This document shows positions 1 through 12,200 of a stretch of DNA of 64,000 nucleotides, piece after piece; position 1 is the first letter of the stretch, and every line of letters starts with the position of its first letter. A program made the position numbers and the translations under genes. Under the pieces are notes generated by a model. It was not told where the DNA came from, did no database searches, and saw only the letters and a program-made list of their open reading frames with translations. This DNA comes from Prunella strophiata (Eukaryota > Chordata > Aves > Passeriformes > Prunellidae). The stretch spans positions 87,411,309-87,475,308 of the forward strand of contig JAZBQD010000015.1 of NCBI GenBank assembly GCA_036583965.1, read 5' to 3'.

Positions 1-3000
1 AGGATGATGTGAAAACCAGAATTGAAATAGTAACAGAGAGTAAATAGAGAGTGGAAAATTACAGGTAAGAAAAGAAATACAAAGGCATAGTTAAAACCCC
101 ATAACTACACATTAACCATGTTTCTATGGTTCAGAGCATACCATCACCTTGCAAATGATAGCATCTTATAAATTTTCATGTTAAAATAATGCCTTTCCAA
201 CCATGGCATTTCTCAGTTTAATGACTAACAAGACTATATCAAGTGTATGTGTATGCAAAAAACTGAAATTCTAAAGTTGAAAAATGTAATGATTTGTTCT
301 TACTTGTTTTCTTATGAAGCCTGTATAGGCAGAATGGCTATTGATGAGAGCTGGAAGTGTGTAAAAATCAGTCATATCTTAAAGTGTGAAAGGCTGCTAT
401 TTTTACCTCCCATGCATGGCATTCAAAGCCTGCTTAGTTTCCTCCCCTGCCATGCCCTGCATGGTGATAAGCTGTACAGGAGGGCTGGGACACTCTGGAT
501 ACAGGCATAAACATTTTGGGCTTATGCACAGTCATTAGGATTGGGTTTCTCCTCTTTAAACATTACAGGGTTTTAGAAATTCCTGTTTACAGAAGGAAGC
601 TGAAGCACAGTGTCTGGTTTAAAGCAGGAACAATTGCAGAACTCTGTCTGCTCGATTCTTTTTCTTCAATGACAACACTCACTTGTCCACTCTGCTGTCC
701 TTCCATAACACAATAATCATCAAAGTGGCTCAGAAGACAGAGTATCCACTACTTTTTATGGTTAATTGAATCAGATTTTTTGTCTTCTTGGTGTTTTGAT
801 GTAGGTTGGTTTTTTTGTTTTTTGGTTTTGTTTTTTTTTTTAACATATGTTTAATTCATTAGACCTGACAGAGCATGTTTAGTAGTAGAGTTTAGTTCAG
901 ACAGAATTGCAATAATCATACAGAAATTCTGCAGTGTTGGCAAAAAAATGAAAATCTTTGAGAAAGTATTTAAAGGATTAAGTTGGCTTGTGACAGATGT
1001 AATGGCCTCTTGTGGCCTGGGAAGCCTGCCAGGAACTCATCATAACAAATACCCTGACAGGTCACCATGGTTTTATGTCACAAGTTTAAAATTACTTAAA
1101 CTTGTCTGTCTGTGCTCAAGTCTCTGATTAATTCCTTCTCCTCTGTTATTTTCTCCTCCAATCTGGAGATAGGCAACAAACCTGCACATTTTCATATGAT
1201 GTAGTATACAGAAAGATTGTCTTCTCTTGAAAGAGAAGAGAAAATGGAAAAAATCAGCTATTAAATTCGTCCCAGAAAATCTTTTTTTACAGATGTGCAC
1301 AGAAAGAATTTAACTATTAGTTTCTTTGTCTGTGTCATGATGAAAATGATCCAAGATTAGCTCTTCTATGGGGCTTTTTAATTTTTGCACCAATACAATT
1401 CTGTTTTGTTTTCTCTCCCATCTTTGCTACTCCACGTCCATGCCTTTGAAATACTGTCTTGATCATCCACACTTCTTTCTTGTAACAAAGAAACAAAGCT
1501 TTTTTTTAATAGGATGAGGTTTCCAGTGCTGCCACTGCACTCTTTGGATCCTTTGTGCTCCGCAAGTTATACATTATTTGTGGAAGCTACTTTTTATGCT
1601 CTATTAAGCAACTGACCTCTCTCAGAACATGTGCTATTAGCCATGCCTATTACATGAGTCCAAAAACCATGTAGTCCTAAGTATGGTCAGGACTTGCAAC
1701 ACAGAGTAACCCAAGGAGCATCCAAGTTAAATGGTAATATTTATAATATTAAATAATGCTGAGAAGAGGAGTGGGTAAGTGTAGTGAGCAATGTGATGGC
1801 ACTAATGGAGATGGTTTTGATGTGTTTTGTTTGAAGCAGAGCTGCTTAGATTTACTAGTCAGCTCTCCTGCTTTGAAGAATCAAGGAAAGGTGGGTAATG
1901 GAAGGAAGTGAAATGGGGAGGAACAAGAGGCAGGAGGGAAGGAGCCAGTACCCACCAGAGAAAAGTAGGCAAACCCAGGGGAAGCACTTGGAATTTTCAC
2001 CCTCCCTTCCTGGCTGCTTTTGCAACTGTGCTTCCCTTAGCTGTCAGCTGCAGCCAGACTTCCTCTCTCATCTCTCCCCTCTCCTATCAAACACATCCCT
2101 GCTTTCTCCTCTCTGCTTTGTGCTAAGTAATACTTTCCACAAAGCTTTGCAAAACTATTAGTGCTCTCTTTCAGATTTCTCTCTCAAACTTAGCTTTTGC
2201 TTGGGGCCTGCAAAATTCTTGCTGATTATCAGGCCTTTGGGGGTGGTGGGCATGTGTACACCCACGTGTGTGCATTGAAGGAACAGGATCTCTTCTTGGC
2301 ATGAAATTTATGGTATTTATTTTGGGCACACTATCTGCAATCACTTTGTGTATCTGCGTGTTGTCTGAGCTCTGCAGTTGTACTGTGAACACCTGACTGC
2401 ATGGACAGTGTTATAAAGCTCCTCTGCAGCACTGTTCAAAATGTCTCTCTAGGCACCAACATACTGCTGTACCTTTAAAGGCTAATAATTACAATGTTTT
2501 TTGTTTCCAGTTAAACTAAGAAAGATCTCCAATGCTTTTATAGTTCTAATGTATTACACAGGGCAGCTAATCTCTGCATGATGTGGCTTGAGCTCCTTTT
2601 TTATTCTATGCTATGCAGAAGCAAATAATCTCTCACCTTCCTGATTTTACTACACAACTTTTTCTGTTTTTCTTTCTCCTTGTTGTCTCTAATATTTCTC
2701 CCACTTCATGCTTTTACCCTCTTTTCCCTCACTGCAGCCTTCTGGGTTTCAGGAAGATTTTTTTTAGGGTGGTTGGGAGGCTCTTCTGTGATAAGTCTGT
2801 TGTGTTTGTCTTCATCTTAACTCCTCCATTCACACCAGCCCCCCTGCCTGCAGTGTCACAGAGCTCCATCATCACATTGAGGCCCATTTTGGTGGTCCCT
2901 CTGTATAACTGATGTTACAGTGTCAGATGTAGTGCTCTCTTCAGCCTGCACTTATTAAACAGGGAGTACCTTCCATAGCATTTCTCACATCCAGAGAAGG

Positions 3001-3907
3001 AGGATAACTGAATAATCTGCTCATCCCACACTAGTAAAGCCTTTCAGATGTATGTGTTGGGTTTTAAGGGCTTTATATGAGAATTCCCCTGTGGATTTTT
3101 TCCTCTCTATTAAAATCTCTTTCAAATTCCTCAATTGCTAATGAATGTTATTTGCTTAGGCCATCATTCCATGCTGTTTTCATTTTAACTAGGTGCATTC
3201 CTCAGTATTAATCCATGTATCTGTCCATGATAAAAGAACCTGCATTATATGAAATCTTGGCATTAAATCACATTGTTTGCATTCAAAAGTTGTTTCTAAA
3301 CATCTTTCCTCACTGGTTAGCAGATGTCACTCACATCTTGCAAAAATTAAGTAAACAAGCCCTCCCTGCTCATGGCAAGAAGAAAGGAAAATCAGTGACT
3401 ACTCAGAATTCCCCTGGTTCAGGCTCTCCTTTAATTTCATCCCCATTGAACAGTGAGTTGACAGTGGAAGTTCACAAAACAGGTGGACAGTATGTACTGC
3501 AAGCCTTTTTACATGCCTGAATCCTCTATTCTTCATTACTCCCACACAAAGCCAGATTTTCCCCCCTTGGAATTTCATACCACCATAATTCTGCTGCTTT
3601 CACAGAATGTGACCCATTTTATGGGAGAAGGGGATAAATAACTGCATCAATTAGGTCCTATTCTTAACCAAGCAAAATGAACCAGAAACTTGAGTTGACC
3701 AAGTGAGTCTATTCTTGATTGTTAGGTTGCTTTAATATGGGATTTGAGGACAGCTTTATTTTATTTTGAATGCAGTGTACAGCAATTCCATGTTGGGGTT
3801 TTTTACTGGGAAATAAATAAAACCAGGTGGAACAGTCCATCAAAACAGACAGATTGAGTGTTGAATCTCCCCTGTACAAATTCTGTCTCTAGCTTCAGAT
3901 ACTGTCA

Positions 3908-3908
<1 letters not shown>
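1..3908. other. Noncoding AT-rich DNA, no gene seen
   Basis: I see no exon-like frame, recognisable transposable element or RNA gene here. The short open frames have ordinary AT-rich composition and no recognisable domain. Short T-rich runs occur near 810-840 and 1501-1508. The region reads as intergenic or deep intronic vertebrate DNA. Confidence 0.6.

Positions 3909-3956
<48 letters not shown>
3909..3956 (+). repeat. Uninterrupted 48-bp poly(A) tract
   Basis: A run of 48 adenines follows ACTGTCAC and is followed by GAAATTGAAG. The sequence before it does not look like a gene, SINE or processed mRNA that I recognise, and I see no clear flanking duplication. CR1 elements do not end in poly(A), so CR1 does not explain it. 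It is either a mononucleotide microsatellite or the tail of an unrecognised retrocopy. Tracts this long are prone to length errors in assemblies. Confidence 0.9.
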
Positions 3957-3958
<2 letters not shown>

Positions 3959-4388
3959 AATTGAAGCTCCAGGGACAGGGAGCAGACCCACAACACAAAG
4001 CTGTCTGTAATGAACTATGATATCTGTGTCTGATAAGTGCTCTATATTTGTTATACATTGAAAGAAATGGAAAGAAAGGTCTAAATAATCAAGACTTGAT
4101 TTATATGCATTTCTTAAGTACTCATATGTATTTAGCAAGAGGTCACATCAAGCCACACTGTTCATCCTGTTACTGAGTTACAATAAATATTTCTATGGGA
4201 TTATGATAAATAAAAGGAGTTGTAGCTTACACTCCATAGCACTTCAATTTGCATATTTAACAGTGTACAGTACATCTTGATCAGATTAACTTTGTGTCCT
4301 GGTACTGACCAGGTCAGGCTTATATTTTGCAGTAGCCAGGAGGGGGCATGGCTAGGACTCTGCGATTATTCAGTCAGCTCATTTTTCA

Positions 4389-4791
4389 GGGATAGGGAAA
4401 GGCGGGGTAGAGGGGTTCAGGGTGGCGGGGGTAGGGGTTGGGTCTTGTCAGGTTCACAGTGATTGCTCTCTGCAGGTGAATCATTTCCCTCTCATACACT
4501 TTTGTTATGAAAATTTTGGCTCTTACTGTTCATTTTCTTATCTCTTTGCTGTTCCGAGTAAATCGTTCTTATCTCAACCTATGATCTTTACCTTTTGTAC
4601 CTCGAATTCTCTTCTCCTGCCCACCACAGGGAAGTGGGAGGGGAGGGAGGGAGCGGGGCATGATTTGAATGATTTGGAGTGGCTCCAGTGGGAACACTAA
4701 ATTGGAGAATAGTATTCCTAAACTATAACACTTTGCATTAAGTATTTTTCTTTGAAGGGTTTTGTTGGTTGGGGGGGTTGGTTGGTTGGGG
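4389..4791 (+). other. Cluster of G-runs with G-quadruplex potential
   Basis: Three G-rich blocks lie on the same strand within about 400 bp. Block 1 (4389-4442) has eight runs of three to five G separated by short loops. Block 2 (4629-4658) has six runs of three or four G. Block 3 (4757-4791) mixes GGG, GGGGGGG and GGGG with GG pairs spaced by TT. Blocks 1 and 2 satisfy the usual rule of four or more G3 runs with loops of one to seven bases. No CpG island or exon lies beside them. Quadruplex formation is inferred from pattern only. Confidence 0.7.
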
Positions 4792-4996
4792 TTTTTTTTT
4801 CAGTGATCTTTCCTGTGAAGTTAAAGATGTATTCCTAAATTCAGTGTGAAGAAACTGAATTTGAAAATTCTTGAAATTTGAAGATGTTCACAGCTGAATA
4901 GGAGCATTCTAGCTCAGGCTCATTGCCACCAAATTAGATCTCATGTCAGCTTTGAAGATATACAACACCCTTTAAGTTCTGAAAAGCTTCTATACT

Positions 4997-5022
4997 TTTA
5001 TGTTGTTTGTAAACAACATAAA
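4997..5022. promoter_or_regulatory. 12-bp-arm inverted repeat containing forkhead-like motifs
   Basis: Positions 4997-5008 and 5011-5022 are perfect reverse complements around a 2-base centre. The middle reads TTGTTTGTAAACAA, which contains GTAAACA, the core bound by forkhead (FOX) proteins, next to a TGTTT half-site. The symmetry is seen directly. A regulatory role is inference, and AT-rich DNA can give such repeats by chance. Confidence 0.4.
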
Positions 5023-7717
5023 CTACTGTATTTAGGGAATGCAGCTTTTTCTTATTAACTACTTATAAAAATTCACAAGTCTTCATGCTAATAATTTTAT
5101 AAATTGCATCTATGCCTGGCTTGCCTTAATGAAAACCTCATGTGCTTTTTTCCTCTAGACTTTCAGTTCAGTAATGGCTGCATTTAACATCTCTTTTTCA
5201 TCCATAAAAGTATCACTGTTGAGTGAGTGTGAGCTGACCTCATCTCTCATAGAGAAACACAACTTCCATGCAAAACATAAACTGTTATCTGACAGGGAGA
5301 TAAACTGAATGCAAAGAGAATTATGATGATTTTGATTCTACATTAAACTTGTAGATCAAATCCAGCATGATTTTCTTAGTCCTGATTTTCAGACTCATCT
5401 TTTGCCTAAAAAAGGTTAAATTTATCTTCTTCTTCCCTCTCTCCTCCACCCCCATCTCCCCCTGCCCCTCCGCCTCGCCTGTTGTCTGTTTCAGCACCTG
5501 GCTCTTAAATGCAGTATATCAAACATCTTTTGAAGGGCTCAGAGATTAAAGATTGTAAGTTACAATTAGAACAGCTATAATGATGATCAACTCTTAGTTC
5601 CTGCATAATGAATAGGAAAATGAGTTACAGAAGACTCAAAGCTTTAGCCAAGATTTGAAGACTGTGATTTTGGTTAAAAGGGAAAAAAAGGAAAAAAAGT
5701 AAAAGAAGAAGGAAACAGTCTGTGGTCTATTTTTTGCGCACTTAAGGTTCAGGTGATTCTGGCCCAGGCTTTCAGGTACTTGCTCACCATGGAACATTTC
5801 AGAGCTTTGTATTTTATTACCTGAGACATCTTCAGACTTAAAGCCTTCTGTCAAGGCATAGTTATGTGTTCAAGTGACTGAAATGCATTAATTAGGCATT
5901 CAGTTAGGGTCTGGGGTGGGGGGGAAAGATGGCACCTTTTTTTCCCCACTGTGAGTGATGGCTGATTCAGACACGACAAGTGAGGTTGTTATTGTGAAGT
6001 ATGATTGATGTGTGTTGGTCTCTGTGATTATCTGCACCTATATGCAGAAAAATGTATTTTGCTTTAAATAGCAAAGGAGAGCCTGCATTTTCACATGAAG
6101 CATGATTTTAATCAAATGATGCAGCTGTGTGAGCTTTTAAAGTAATTTTTCTCTCAGAAAAGGGAGCATGCAGCGGTGTTTTAGTGTCATATAGCAGCCA
6201 AGAGATTTCTTTAGCAAGAACTTCAGCTGGTGGCAGTGCTATAGTGTCCTTCTTCTCATAAGGAAGGACACAAGACAAATAAGCTTGCAAACAATTTGAG
6301 TGCAGCTCTGCACATAGGCAGCAGTAGGTTTTAAAAACTTTAAAAACTTTGGTGTTTGACAAAGGCTTGCAGAAGAATCAGCATCCTTGGCTGGAGGTGA
6401 GGCAGCAGAAAGTGCTGCAGGAGGATCCAGGACCAGTTCTGAGTTCAAAAGTGATCCTCAACATTGAGCCAAAACCTGTCTGTGATGAAAGTAACCAGGG
6501 AGCTGTTGCCATCTCTCACCAGTAAAAATGAGTGCCCTTCACTCTCTGAGTGTATGTGTCTAAGCCACCTGAGGATTTGATATCTATTTTCCAGTGTTGG
6601 GACCTCTGTTTCTTACTTAGAACTACTTATGACTTGCATACTTGATCAGTGGTAGCATGAAATGGCACTCCCTCTCTGCCCTCAGGAACTAAAATTATTC
6701 CAAGGCATTCTGGAAATATTCTGTTTATTGTGCTAGTAGCTATCTCAGCCCATATTTATTAGGGAAAAAATGCAGACTGAGTGTTTAATATGAAAAAGGA
6801 TTGTCCACCTTTATGGCTTGCCAACTATTTGATCATTATGTTTATTTTCAGCTAGAGCAGGAATGAAATTATGTGAGGAAATTATTTCCAACTTTCTGTT
6901 AGCATCTTTATCACCTGCCAGCTTAGAGAAATGTTTAGAGCAATAACTCAGCAGTTCTGAAAGGAAAAATTATGTGGGTCCGAAAGCAACTTTCTCTGAT
7001 CATTGTTCCACCCAGTTTCACCTGCAATGAGGAAAACAATTCTCTGTGTGGTTTCCAAAGCATATTGCAATTTGGTCAGAGTTTTGATAAATGTAACCAG
7101 TTTATTGTGTACAAAGTTTTTAAAGTGTGAGCAGCAGGCTTCTTATGGGTCCCTGCTCTGGGTTGTGTCCAGCCTTGAATATTTACACATCGTGGACCAA
7201 AATAATGTTGGTTTTAGAAGGTGATTGTAAACATGTACTCAGAAAGACAACCTTTATGTATTGTGCAGGGAGAGTTTCCACTTTGTTCCCTGCCTTCCTG
7301 TACTAGAAGAGGATTTGCCATATCCTCAAGACATTCCCTATTTCAGACCTTTCTCCATTACTGAGTCCACGTTTCCATTCATGCATCCTAGTTCTTGTAC
7401 ATCTCAATGATAGTTGGCAGAAAGGCAAACTGAGAACTTGTCAATGGGGATATCTAGAAGGATACCTCTGAAAAGTAGTTTGGCCTCAGGCACATAATGA
7501 ATCAGTGGTCCTCCCTCTGCAAAAACTTGCAATTACGTTGTTGTTCTGTTTGAACACTCTGTAAACAGCCTAAGGCAGTTTAATACTTTTCATACCTCTG
7601 CCTATTTATGCCAGTGTTTTCTGATCTGATAGCCTCAGTCTTCACTGCATGTAATAAATATGATTCAGCCTCACTTCTGAGCTGAATATGAAGGGTACTA
7701 TAGTAAAAAAACACAAG
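5023..7717. other. Noncoding DNA, no gene seen
   Basis: No exon, RNA gene or identifiable transposon was recognised. A C-rich pyrimidine patch occurs near 5443-5480 (runs of four or five C). The rest is unremarkable AT-rich sequence. Confidence 0.55.
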
Positions 7718-7740
7718 TTTTGTTGTTGTTGTTGTTGTTT
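7718..7740 (+). repeat. (GTT)n trinucleotide microsatellite
   Basis: About six perfect GTT units sit inside a T/G-rich stretch. It is a short, probably polymorphic simple repeat with no gene context. Confidence 0.85.
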
Positions 7741-7984
7741 TGGGGTTATTTTCAGATTCAAAATACCATATCAGTACTTGTAATCACCAGGTGCTCCAAG
7801 TGTAGGTCAATACATCAATGCCTAGGAAAGGCCTTGAAGTCATCTCTTCTTAGTTCTTTATCTTTTCTGCTGGCATTAAATAGTGTGGAAGGAGCCCATC
7901 ACAGACCAGGCTCCCCCCATGGAACTAGGGCTTGTGCAAGTGCAAACCTGACACCAAGGAACCACTTTCACGGGGTGTGATTTT

Positions 7985-8090
7985 AGACACAGCCTGTATC
8001 TTGGAAAATCACCTTAATGCATTAGAGGACCTGAGTCTTAACCCTTCTACATCTCAGTTTCCCTCCCTGTTCAGTATGTGCCCTACCACC
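7985..8090 (+). mobile_element. Possible degraded MIR-like SINE
   Basis: The order of weak matches resembles the MIR body: a stretch like 'cttggaaaatcacctt', then 'cttaaccctt', then 'catctcagtttccctccctg'. Divergence is high and no ends are visible. This call rests on memory of the MIR consensus and could be a chance resemblance. Confidence 0.3.
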
Positions 8091-8429
8091 TTCTTTCCTG
8101 TGTGTGAAGGAGCTATTTAGATGGTGGAGTCCTTAGTTCTCCATCCAAGAAGAAAATCTTGCAATGTTTCTGAAAGAACTACACACAGCACTGTGGGCCA
8201 TTCCTGCTCTAACACCAAGCTTTTATCTTTCACACAAAGGATACACAATAGGGGAAACCTGTTTCCCCTGCAGATCCTTTCTGTTTGCTAAAGGTGCATC
8301 AGCATCCGCAGCCCTGCAGGGTTTTGCACAGCAATAATTTTCATTGTGTTCAACTCCAGTTCTGTGCACAGTAACTTGTTGACTAATTACTCCTGAACTA
8401 GTTTGACATTTCTAGTGCACAATGTAAAA

Positions 8430-8830
8430 CATTCAGGAATAAGGAGATCTTTGCTTTTCTTGTCTACCAGTTAATTATTTCAGGCATAATCGTCCCCTGG
8501 AGCTGGGAAGGGGGAAAACAACCGATCACAGCTGGTGGTGCTGTATCGGTCAAGAATCCAAGGCAAGAATCAAAGGCTGTGTTTTATTCTACCCCAAATG
8601 AAATCCCAGTGTGACATGTCACACAATATTTACTTTGTACTGATTGCATCCCAAGCTGCCAAGCAGAGAGCAAGGAGCTAAGAAATCCCCGTGCTGATAA
8701 TAACCCTCACCTGTCAATTAGATGGCATTAGCGGTGACTGCACAGTCGCACAATTCCGCTCTGGTCAGATTTTAGTTTAATTTTTAAACTTCACTTCCAT
8801 CTCGTGGTCAGGTCTGGCATTGCATGCTAG
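8430..8830. promoter_or_regulatory. Candidate conserved regulatory element with 16-bp palindrome
   Basis: This block keeps several CpGs in an otherwise CpG-poor region and packs many known binding-motif cores. A perfect 16-bp palindrome, GTGTGACATGTCACAC, lies at 8609-8624 and holds inverted TGACA/TGTCA cores of the type used by MEIS/TGIF homeodomains. There is a CAGCTGGTGG E-box region near 8531. The string CACCTGTCAATTAG near 8709 combines an E-box with a homeodomain core. The motifs are seen directly; enhancer function is inference. Confidence 0.3.
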
Positions 8831-9017
8831 AGGGATTGCTCGCTCTCTTGGCACCTTTTATGTCCTAATTTTTCAGGTCTTCTCATAAGGCAGCTTGTGT
8901 CATGGTGTAACTGTATCTACTGTAAACACAGATCATTGGGTTTGGGTTTTTCCTTCTTTTTCTAGAATGGGACTATTTTAGACTAAAGATTGTCCCAGTG
9001 TGATACAGCATCTTTCA

Positions 9018-9176
9018 GCAAACCTGTTTTTTTGTTGTTTTGTTCTGTTTTGTGGAGGGGGGGAGGGGTGTTTGGTTGTTTGTTTGTTTGTTTGTTGGCT
9101 GGTTGTTTTATGGATTTTGGGAGTTGGTTTGTTTGTTTGCTTATTTTGGGGTTTTGTTTTGTTGGCTTTTTTTCAG
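9018..9176 (+). repeat. T/G-rich low-complexity tract, (TTTG)n-like
   Basis: Imperfect TTTG, GGTT and TTTTG units run for about 160 bp, including consecutive TTTG copies near 9072-9094 and a G-run (GGAGGGGGGGGAGGGG-like) at 9054-9068. Open frames cross it on both strands because it lacks stop codons, not because it codes. A tract of opposite orientation occurs at 33340-33508. Confidence 0.85.
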
Positions 9177-9229
9177 GTAAAATGAAGCAAACCATCACAC
9201 AGCAGGGTGCAGCACAGCTAACCTAATGA

Positions 9230-12200
9230 TTTTTTCCCACCCGAGAAGCATTCACAATCTTTCTTATTTCCAGCTCTAAGACAGAAAGCCCTGCCCTCTT
9301 CATTTGTTATACCGTAGCTATTTGTAAGTTATTAATTTTTGTGACTGTAGCAGTAATTTTTTTCCAGATTAATGACCCATGCCCAAGCTGCCATCAGAGA
9401 GAGGGAGGAGGACAGAGATGGATGCCTTCTTAGGCAGTAGAAAGATATTGTACTTATTCAACTATTAAATGAGATCTCCTTTTCAAACCACATCTCTTTG
9501 AGTCACCGCTGTCCAGTGTTTCCGTTCCTCCAGGACAGTTCTCCTCTTCTCAAGGTCTATCAGCTTTCTAAGGGTTTCTGAAGGCAGAGGGAAACACACT
9601 TTGACACACTTAAAAACATCTATCCCTCTTCCACAATAATTCATGCCTTAACTATGGGTTAAGAAATAATGCAGGGAAAAAACAAGTTGAATTAAATAAA
9701 TTTTATGGCTAGAGAGCCTTAATATTAAAGGACTACCTGCATGGCAGTCATGAAAATCTACAGAGACATCATTTTTCCATTAAGAGATGAGTTACTGTCA
9801 ATGAGAATCCAATTTCTGCTGCCTTTCTGTTTGATTAAAATAAAAGTATGCCTTTCCCTGTAGTACGAGGGTGTAGTCAGTAATTTGTGAACTCAAGTTT
9901 AAAAAAGTTTTATTTCTCATCATAAGGCTTGATAATGTAGGAATAGAAAAGATCAGTTAGTTTCCTGATGCTTTAATGATCCAGAAAATAAAAGTTAATC
10001 AGATCAGTTTATCTTGTCCATGAGCCCTAATCCTGCACCATTAAAGCAAATGCGTCTTGTTATTGACTTAAAGATGTGCAAGTTAAAATGTAAATATGAA
10101 AGGATGCATTTTAAACAGATATTAAATTTGTGAACAATTCACACCAAGTCACTTTTCTCTTTTGACTGTTTTCTTAATTGGGGGATTGCAAGTCATGGCC
10201 TGATAGCTCAGTATATATGCTAGAAAATAAACTCTGTTAAGAGAAACAGTGAGTGTATGGGTGGTTGTATTGAACTTGGATTTATCTCCTCATTGCAGTC
10301 TGTGACTTACCCTTCTTGTATCATCTGCATGTGCTTTCTGCAGTACCTGTTCTATACTTTCACTAGTCATGGTTTAAGTTGCTTTAGCCTTGTTTTTCAC
10401 AAATTTGAGGTGATTGTCTCCCTTGTAAGAGGCATTTCTATTTCTGAGAAAGGCCAGGCTTGTAGTAACAAAGTTCCAAAGAATGAACCACATACTCTGT
10501 TGCCTTTTTCTGTTAGTGTGGTAAAGTGAACAAACCAAGTGGAAAGAACTTGACAGGAGTTTCTGAAACTTATGATGTGTAGTGCAGAGGCCACAGGTAA
10601 TCACTTTATCAGTACTTTTTTGTTACAGAAAAATATCATTTCATCATGATATTTTTAACACTGCTTCAACTTAATACACTCAGCTTTTGAATCTGGTAGG
10701 GTTTCTTCACCTTAAGCTTAAAAGATTGCTCTAAGACTGAGCTTCAGTGCCCACATTATCGTTTAATTATCCTGAAATAACAATTTTGTTACTAATTACA
10801 TAATAATACCATCCACCCTTTACTGCAATTAATTTGCAGTGCCTGACTACTAGAAACTGTGTTGTCATAATAAGGGTAGTTTCCTTTATTTGCTTATGCT
10901 TAGTTGCAGAATCTATAATTATATGCACGGATCATCAATTTTAGACTTGTTTGTATAATTATAAGTAATTGAACATGAAAGCAATTTAGAAATGACTATA
11001 AAGTACTCTGTCTATTGTAGAATTGGAATAATTAGTAGATTAGAGGGGTGATAATCAGTTAAGAAAGAGCTTTATAATTTCATAGTAATTTGAATATAAA
11101 TAAAAAAAAAAATTTCACAAGTTCAGCAGCAGCTTTCCTTGCTTACGATCAGGGATAGTCAGATTTTCAAAGTTACTCAGATATGTGCACATTCAGAATG
11201 ATTTTGGGTTGGTCTAATGTAACAGTAAATTTGCCCACTAATATTTTATGGACTGTATTCATTGTTAGGAACACAGGCACTATTAATAGCATCATTAAAT
11301 TTATTTATGTACAGTACATATGTAAAGTACACTTTATTTCTAAACAAATGAGAGGCCTATTAAATATAAAGTAAGCATATGTCATTTCTCAGTGTTCACT
11401 GTAGATAGAATAGAGCTTCTTAGTGATTGCAAACTTGCTGAAAAGCTGGGTGCAGAGGGAAACAACCATTCTTCACAGGTGTATAAAAAAATACAGGTGT
11501 GTAAGAGTGCAGACACTTAAATGGTCTCAGATGAGACTGCTGGGATTGATTTTCTGTCTCCCAAGAGAGCAAATGCTGTGAATTTTGAGGAGGGCCAGAA
11601 GGGTTGGCAGGGGCATAGTTGAGTGTGTCAGAAAGCTGTGCTGGTGGGTCGTGCTCCCCTACAGGACTTCCACAGTGTAACCTCCAGGGTCCCACAGCTG
11701 CCAGTGCTAATTTTGGCTGTAGAAAGGAATTTCACCCAGGGCTGACTTGACTTTCTCCACTGCAGAAGGCAGGGATGGAGGGAAGAGGTTGTGTCCTCTG
11801 CTGAGCTGTGAAAGGCAGGCAGGAGCTCCGCCAGTGCCACCTCGGGTGAGTTGTGTGAGTGTTCAGGTGTTTTCATGCATCTCTTCAAAAGGATTCTTGT
11901 CCCTTATGGCAGGGTGGTGATCAGCTCATTTCTCCTGATGGGGATCAGGGGAAAGAGACCTGCCTAGATTCTCTGGGCCCAGAAGGGAAAATAAGCTCAG
12001 CAGTCAGGGACAGATCATCTTGGCTGTGGCTGACAGGTGTGGTACTTGGGTCTTCAGAGTGCTTCCCCACCAATGGGTAGTGCTTGTAGCACTTTTGTCT
12101 CTCTCCCTCATAAAAACTCAAGTCAGCTGCTTATTTTGGGATCTCACAAATGTCTTTGATCACAGGAGATGGGGATCTGGGACCAGGTTACAAAACTGTT

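Noticed and set aside
3840..4138. Open frames with long polyphenylalanine
   Set aside because: They are created entirely by the 48-base A run read on the minus strand.
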